This document shows positions 6,579-10,512 of a DNA stretch of 10,512 nucleotides, piece after piece; positions within the stretch are counted from its first letter, which is position 1; each line of letters opens with the position of its first letter. A program made the position numbers and the translations under genes. This DNA is from an uncultured Lachnospiraceae bacterium (GTDB lineage Bacteria > Bacillota > Clostridia > Lachnospirales > Lachnospiraceae): positions 1 through 10,512 of the forward strand of contig CANQQN010000055.1 in NCBI GenBank assembly GCA_947625995.1, in the 5' to 3' direction. The notes beneath the pieces are model-generated. The model was given only the letters and a program-made list of their open reading frames with translations, searched no databases and was not told where the DNA came from.

Positions 6579-7181
6579 ATGAAAGGTACAAATGAAAACC
6601 AACCTACCAACGCGCATACTTCCGGCGCACTGTCTGCCGGCGCGGCATTAAAAAAACTGCAGGCAGGCAATCTTGCCTACATGCAGTCTTCTGTGGGAGC
6701 CGGCGATATTTCTCCGGCGATCCGCGAAAAAACCTGTCGCGACGGGCAGCAGCCCTACGCCATTATCGTCACCTGCTCTGATTCCCGCGTCATTCCCGAA
6801 AGTATATTTATGGCGGGAATCGGCGATCTGTTCGTAATCCGTGTGGCAGGCAACGTGATCGACGACCATCAGCTTGGCAGCATCGAATACGCCGCCGGAC
6901 ATCTGGGCAGCCGTCTGGTGGTAGTGCTCGGACATAACCACTGCGGCGCGGTAGACGCCGCCATTAATCATGACCCGGAAGGATACATAAAATTCATCAC
7001 CGACGAGATCCGTCTGGCCATCGGCAACGAGAAGGATGATTACCGGGCCTGCTGCCTGAATGTGCGCAGGAGCGTCTCCATCATCGAAAACAGCCTTGAC
7101 ATCCGGCGTGAAGAAGCTCATGGCCTTCAGGTAGTGGGCGCCATGTATCATCTGGAGGACGGACGGGTAGAATTCCTGTAA
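6579..7181 (+). CDS. Beta-class carbonic anhydrase
   Basis: 200 aa, typical length of bacterial beta-carbonic anhydrases. Catalyses reversible hydration of CO2 to bicarbonate in the cytoplasm, supplying carboxylases or balancing pH and CO2. Zinc ligands are visible as Cys66 in TCSDSR (65-70), His119 and Cys122 in LGHNHCGAV (117-125). The Asp68-Arg70 dyad that gates the zinc site is intact. The conserved stretch GDLFVIRVAGN (82-92) and the HLxSIEY-type helix (about 97-104) are also present. A short Asn/Thr-rich N-terminus (1-16) is not a signal peptide. Only plus-strand gene in the window. It has its own promoter and leader. Its last 34 bp overlap the 3' end of the convergent ECF gene, and no plus-strand terminator is evident there. 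Confidence 0.96.
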   Translation: MKGTNENQPTNAHTSGALSAGAALKKLQAGNLAYMQSSVGAGDISPAIREKTCRDGQQPYAIIVTCSDSRVIPESIFMAGIGDLFVIRVAGNVIDDHQLGSIEYAAGHLGSRLVVVLGHNHCGAVDAAINHDPEGYIKFITDEIRLAIGNEKDDYRACCLNVRRSVSIIENSLDIRREEAHGLQVVGAMYHLEDGRVEFL

Positions 7182-7699
7182 TCTTCCGGCGCTGTGACCC
7201 GAAAATCGGGGATCGCTGCCAAAGCCGGATATAAGACCAGAGAAATGGCCAGCCCGCCAATCCCCTGCACCAAATTGGAAGGTACGCTGGCGGCTGCGGC
7301 CGCGAAGCTGTACAGCGGAATCTCACACACAAAATATCCGACAGCAACCAGTATCATATTGATCACGCCGCCTATAGCCACGCGAAAGATCGGACGGGTG
7401 ATCCTGTTTTTCAGGGCGCCAAAGGCATAGCCTGCCAAAAAAGCGCTTGCCCCTTTGATGACCAGCGTAATGGGTACATAGATAAAATATCCGCCCAGCA
7501 GGTCAGACAGTGCGGAACCGATCCCGGCAGCAAGGGCGCCGTACAGTGGTCCGAGAAAAACGCCGGACAGGATCACAATCGCGTCTCCGGGATGTATATA
7601 GCCGCCGGTTCCCGGCGTGGGAATGCGGATCACCATGGTAGCCACACAGGTCAGCGCGGCAAACAATGCAGAAAGTACGATTTTTTTTGTTTTTGTCAT
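7148..7699 (-). CDS. ECF transporter S component (vitamin-type substrate-binding membrane protein)
   Basis: 183 aa, mostly hydrophobic with about six membrane helices, as in S components of energy-coupling factor importers. These capture a vitamin or related substrate and dock onto a shared EcfA-EcfA'-EcfT module. The first helix carries the AxxxA motif (Ala11, Ala15) used for docking to EcfT. The loop GYIHPGDAIVILSG (33-46) and GALAAGIGSALSDLLGGYF (54-72) are typical of the group. The substrate cannot be read from sequence. No riboswitch of a recognised class precedes the gene and no ecfA/T genes are in the window, so it should use an energising module encoded elsewhere (group II type). The ATG at 7699 has an AAAGGAG site with a rather long spacer (about 11 nt). 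The 3' end overlaps the carbonic anhydrase gene tail to tail. Confidence 0.88.
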   Translation of the reverse strand: MTKTKKIVLSALFAALTCVATMVIRIPTPGTGGYIHPGDAIVILSGVFLGPLYGALAAGIGSALSDLLGGYFIYVPITLVIKGASAFLAGYAFGALKNRITRPIFRVAIGGVINMILVAVGYFVCEIPLYSFAAAAASVPSNLVQGIGGLAISLVLYPALAAIPDFRVTAPEDYRNSTRPSSR

Positions 7700-7731
7700 G
7701 ATAAAGTATGCTCCTTTGATAATACTTATAA

Positions 7732-7746
7732 TTTACGTAGGTTTAC
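7732..7746. promoter_or_regulatory. Short direct repeat upstream of the ECF gene
   Basis: TTTAC occurs at 7732-7736 and again at 7742-7746, exactly 10 bp (one helical turn) apart, in the 53-nt gap between the acyltransferase stop and the ECF start. Repeats with this spacing can be regulator sites. These are short and the region is A+T-rich, so chance is possible. Confidence 0.25.
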
Positions 7747-7752
7747 TATATA

Positions 7753-8910
7753 TTATTCTTGCGTTTCTGTCAACCCCTGAATTTCTTCAATATCCTTTTT
7801 TTGAATCCTTTCTTTGATCTTACCCCATGCTTTCCCCAGATATGTATAGAAGAATTCCAGCACCAGAGAAGACGCAAGGGACAGGAGCAGCAGCACCAGA
7901 AGATCGATCCACACGTTCTGGGTGTAATATACGATCTTTGTGACCTCGAGGAAATAATAACAGTAAAAAGTATGTATCAGCCATATGTTCAGGCTGTGCC
8001 GGCCTAAAAACGCAAAGACCTTCCTTACCGACGCCACTCTGTCAGCGAATCCTGACAAAAACGCAGACAGAAGAGGCATATAGAGAATATCCAGCGCGTC
8101 GCTGGCTACAAATACTCTGGACCAGAAGACCACGAAACATCCGGCCACGCACAGCAGACCGCCGAAGCCGGTTTGATCCACTCTGTTTTTTATTTTCACA
8201 AGCCCGTCATGCTTTGCAAATACGATACCACAGAAAAACGCGCTGGCATAATTGAGCATGCTGAAAAAATTCTTGTAGAAGAAGTTGCTCCCCAGACTTT
8301 GAAAGGCTTCCATCGCCGCCAGACCGGGAAAAATATTCCGAATCAGAATATCCGCCACAAACACAAGAAACATGTCTTTCAGAAAACTGTTATGCTTCTT
8401 TATGGCTTCACAGAACAGGCATCCCGACAATGTGACGCAGATATAAGTGGACAAAAACCACCATTCACTGTTCAATGAACTGGAATATCCGGTCAGGTTG
8501 GAGACGATAGCCGTCACCATATCCTTTTTTGTATCAAATACATATCTGGTACAAAGCTCGTTGATACCGGCGCCGCTTCTGGCAAAGAAAATCAGCGCGA
8601 CCGGCACAAAGATCACAAAAACTTTCCAATATTTCTTATATAATGAGATCGTCGAATCCAGAAAGCTGAACTTGCCGGACTGCCTGCGCTTATACAGTCC
8701 GTATCCTCCCAAAAAGAAGAACATGGGCACACACAGCTTTGCGGAAATGGCGAATGCAGTCAGATAACCGTCCTCCACAAAAGATCTGACCGGAGATTTG
8801 AAGCCCTCGAACCCAACCGGCCAGCGCTGAGAAAAAGCGGCCAGATGATGAAACAACATCAGTACGACCGCGAACCCTTTCATTGCTCTTGTATCCTCTC
8901 TCGTAAACAT
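7753..8910 (-). CDS. Membrane acyltransferase, family 3 (OafA/YrhL-like)
   Basis: 385 aa polytopic membrane protein with about ten hydrophobic segments. The start of the acyltransferase-3 domain is clear: KGFAVVLMLFHHL (11-23) with His21-His22, the region thought to be catalytic in this family. A C-terminal SLNIWLIHTFYCYYF (about 320-334) resembles the last conserved helix. Members transfer acetyl or other acyl groups to cell-surface glycans, peptidoglycan or lipids. The acceptor here is unknown. No C-terminal SGNH domain is fused. The nearest good ribosome site, AGGGG, is about 13 nt from the ATG, so the start is less sure, but no better start exists. Base composition is visibly lower in G+C than the genes to its right, suggesting a different history. 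It is preceded by its own promoter. Confidence 0.88.
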   Translation of the reverse strand: MFTREDTRAMKGFAVVLMLFHHLAAFSQRWPVGFEGFKSPVRSFVEDGYLTAFAISAKLCVPMFFFLGGYGLYKRRQSGKFSFLDSTISLYKKYWKVFVIFVPVALIFFARSGAGINELCTRYVFDTKKDMVTAIVSNLTGYSSSLNSEWWFLSTYICVTLSGCLFCEAIKKHNSFLKDMFLVFVADILIRNIFPGLAAMEAFQSLGSNFFYKNFFSMLNYASAFFCGIVFAKHDGLVKIKNRVDQTGFGGLLCVAGCFVVFWSRVFVASDALDILYMPLLSAFLSGFADRVASVRKVFAFLGRHSLNIWLIHTFYCYYFLEVTKIVYYTQNVWIDLLVLLLLSLASSLVLEFFYTYLGKAWGKIKERIQKKDIEEIQGLTETQE

Positions 8911-8933
8911 AACACTTTATTTCCCCTTTTACC

Positions 8934-8959
8934 ATTACTAAAAAGCATTATATAGTAAT
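8934..8959. promoter_or_regulatory. Perfect 7-bp inverted repeat overlapping the acyltransferase -10, possible operator
   Basis: ATTACTA (8934-8940) and TAGTAAT (8953-8959) form a perfect inverted repeat with a 12-nt spacer. It straddles the -10 element (8947-8952) and the predicted start near 8940, a place where a repressor could bind. The A+T-rich context lowers the significance. Confidence 0.35.
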
Positions 8960-8975
8960 TATCGGGAGAATACAA
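8947..8975 (-). promoter_or_regulatory. Promoter of the acyltransferase gene
   Basis: Minus strand: -35 TTGTAT (8970-8975) and a perfect -10 TATAAT (8947-8952), 17 nt apart. The predicted start, near 8940, leaves a leader of about 30 nt. This makes the acyltransferase (and perhaps the ECF gene after it) a separate unit from the MBOAT/DHHW pair. Confidence 0.7.
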
Positions 8976-9013
8976 TCTATTTTCCTGATTTTTCGACAGG
9001 GAAATGATGCCTG

Positions 9014-10135
9014 CTACTTCAGAGACAGACTGTTGTTCAATATCAGCGTACTGTAGAGGAACAGCACGTCCTGATCCTTAAAATCAATGAAATTTCCGAT
9101 CATATCGCCGGAAATATACCGCAGATCCACCAGCGTGATCTTTCTATAGCCGGACACAAGCAGCGGAGCCAGACTGCTGGCAAAGGAGTCCCGGAAGATG
9201 ACCAATTCCTTCTCTGTGGAGGCCTCCGGATTCTCTATGACCAGCAGGGCATCGGAGCCGGACAAAAACATTTCATAGGGATCACGTCCGGCCGCCTTTT
9301 CCATATCGTACATTGCCGCCTGCCGGGGCGCACCGGTATCATAGCTTGTGACCGTGCAGGCGTCCAGCAGGCCGCTTGTCAGATAACGAATGGTGTCCGG
9401 CCGCAGACGCAGCGCGGATTGCCCACAATAAGCGCCGTAAAAAGGAGCCGCAAGGGCATGTTCCGCAAAGACGTCCGTAAGCTTTGCGCCCATCCCCTCC
9501 GCCAGAGAAGCCGCCACATCCGACAGACACTCCTGTCTCCAATGGGGATCGGTCTCATAATAGTCCTCCAGAGAAAGCGCGTCAAAAATATCGATATAGG
9601 AAGCAAACGCCATCTGTTCCCGCAGATTGTCTACAAGGGCTTCATAGTCCAGCATGGGATAGCCTCCAAGAGGCGCAAGAAAATAATTCTTATCCGGGAT
9701 CACAGACAGATATACCCGGCAATTTCGACCAAAGCCGTCCCCGCCGGACAGATAAGTGTCATAAATATGACGGAACCGGGCCGCCGCATGGTCGATCATG
9801 GATGCTTTCATGGGATATTCCAGTTTGGACAGCCTGTTTCCCATTGCGTAAATGCCGTTATTGTCTCTTAGGCCCAGCAGATACCGGGCGGAATAAGCCT
9901 TCAGGCTGCGGAACTGATCCCGCAAAGGAAACTGATCCATGGCATAGATATCAAACTCCCGTATAAATTTCCCGGAAGCAAGTTCTTCCACAGACAGCTT
10001 CGGCGGCCGGGCCAACGTCCGGCGTTCGCTGAGAGAATACTGCCGAACCGGCGATATCATTTGGAACGCCGCGACTCCGAAGAGGACGCCCGCCGCCAGC
10101 ACAATGGTCAGAATCTGTTTGCATCTGTCGTTCAT
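9014..10135 (-). CDS. DHHW family protein (AlgX/AlgJ-like, SGNH-hydrolase-related; partner of an MBOAT)
   Basis: 373 aa. A single N-terminal hydrophobic segment (about 8-26) serves as signal anchor, placing the rest outside the membrane. The signature is a DHHW-like motif, here TDPHWRQ (195-201) with Asp196 and His198, plus a later RDSFASSLAPLL (315-326) with Ser317, as in the SGNH-like AlgJ/AlgX group. These proteins receive acyl groups from an MBOAT protein and transfer them to exported polysaccharides. The same role is inferred here. A conserved N-terminal FDIYAMDQFPLRD (61-73) also matches the family. The ATG at 10135 has a perfect AGGAGG 6 nt upstream. The gene lies 9 nt after the MBOAT gene, so the two are almost certainly co-transcribed. 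The second DHHW position is Pro, not His, but the putative Asp-His pair is kept. The acceptor glycan is not in the window. Confidence 0.9.
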   Translation of the reverse strand: MNDRCKQILTIVLAAGVLFGVAAFQMISPVRQYSLSERRTLARPPKLSVEELASGKFIREFDIYAMDQFPLRDQFRSLKAYSARYLLGLRDNNGIYAMGNRLSKLEYPMKASMIDHAAARFRHIYDTYLSGGDGFGRNCRVYLSVIPDKNYFLAPLGGYPMLDYEALVDNLREQMAFASYIDIFDALSLEDYYETDPHWRQECLSDVAASLAEGMGAKLTDVFAEHALAAPFYGAYCGQSALRLRPDTIRYLTSGLLDACTVTSYDTGAPRQAAMYDMEKAAGRDPYEMFLSGSDALLVIENPEASTEKELVIFRDSFASSLAPLLVSGYRKITLVDLRYISGDMIGNFIDFKDQDVLFLYSTLILNNSLSLK

Positions 10136-10144
10136 CGGCGCCTC

Positions 10145-10512
10145 CTAAAATCGAAAGTATAAAAACGGATTAAAAGATCCGTCCACCAAAAATGCCGTTG
10201 TGAGCAAAAGCAGGCATACAAGCGCCACCGGTTCCGCAAAATCCAAAGCCGCCCGCATCCGCCTGCCGCGTCCGAGGGCTTCCCGGATCCTTTTTGGCAG
10301 CGGCGTGGCCCCAAAAGCGCCAAGAAGCAGGACAATGCCGTAGGACCGCAGATAATAGACCGTCTCCGCCGAGGCAAAGGGCAGTCTGCCAAAAGCAAAC
10401 ATGCCCTGAAGATCCCCTGCCGCCTGCGACAGGCTGCCTGCGTTGAACAAAACAAACCCAAGGATCACGGCCAGAAGCACATACACATGTCCCAGCGCTT
10501 TTCCAGCACGTC
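10145..10512 (-). CDS. MBOAT family O-acyltransferase, C-terminal fragment (cut by the window edge)
   Basis: The last about 122 residues of a membrane-bound O-acyltransferase of the AlgI/DltB/PatA type. The open frame continues past base 10512, so the start is outside; the internal GTG at 10486 is not a start. Visible are hydrophobic helices (for example GFVLFNAGSL and VALVCLLLLTTAFLV) and the C-terminal signature FLVDGSFNPFLYFRF ending the protein. The catalytic His of MBOATs lies upstream and cannot be checked. In known systems the MBOAT moves an acyl group, usually acetyl, across the membrane to an SGNH-like partner, and the adjacent DHHW gene fits that role. Confidence in the family is good; the substrate is unknown. 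Confidence 0.88.
   Translation of the reverse strand, partial: RAGKALGHVYVLLAVILGFVLFNAGSLSQAAGDLQGMFAFGRLPFASAETVYYLRSYGIVLLLGAFGATPLPKRIREALGRGRRMRAALDFAEPVALVCLLLLTTAFLVDGSFNPFLYFRF

Noticed and set aside
8981..9004. Hairpin (TTTTCCTG/CAGGGAAA) just after the DHHW gene as a terminator
   Set aside because: The 8-bp stem includes a wobble and has no T run on the minus strand after it, so it does not look like a rho-independent terminator.
1..10512. CRISPR array, tRNA, IS element or defence system
   Set aside because: No spaced repeats, tRNA-like folds, transposase motifs or known defence domains were seen on either strand. All large frames are explained by the listed genes.

Overview
The window looks like chromosomal DNA of a mid-GC Clostridia, most likely a Lachnospiraceae or a close relative. 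The evidence is the strong AGGAGG-type ribosome sites, sigma-A-like promoters, a stand-alone rubredoxin (anaerobe), a DegV protein, an ECF-type vitamin S component, and the order comM-dprA-topA, which is common in Firmicutes. Every gene but one (the carbonic anhydrase) is on the minus strand, so transcription runs mainly from right to left. No tRNA, rRNA, IS element, CRISPR array or integrase was seen.

Right end (about 9014-10512): the C-terminus of an MBOAT O-acyltransferase is followed 9 nt later by a DHHW/AlgX-like protein. Together they look like an envelope polysaccharide O-acylation pair. Downstream, with its own promoter, is a membrane acyltransferase of family 3 (7753-8910) whose base composition is clearly more A+T-rich. 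An ECF S component (7148-7699) follows. Its 3' end overlaps by 34 bp the end of the convergent plus-strand beta-carbonic anhydrase (6579-7181).

Middle (about 4208-6578): a 346-nt divergent intergenic region holds a near-consensus promoter and a leader of about 104 nt for the carbonic anhydrase on the plus strand, and a promoter for degV on the minus strand. degV and a threonine-aldolase-like PLP enzyme form a two-gene operon ending in a long-loop terminator. Just downstream is a monocistronic rubredoxin gene with an extended -10 promoter and two tandem terminators.

Left end (1-3830): a TTTACA-17-TATACT promoter drives comM (YifB family), dprA and topA, which are separated by only 18 nt each. 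comM and dprA belong to DNA uptake and natural transformation, and topA to supercoiling control. topA runs off the left edge. The comM leader contains a hairpin that could modulate the operon.

Overall this is mostly a housekeeping region. I see no convincing new defence or mobile system. The parts most worth a second look are the acylation cluster at the right, the regulatory structures in the intergenic gaps, and a Gly/Ser-rich stretch in TopA just past the active site.
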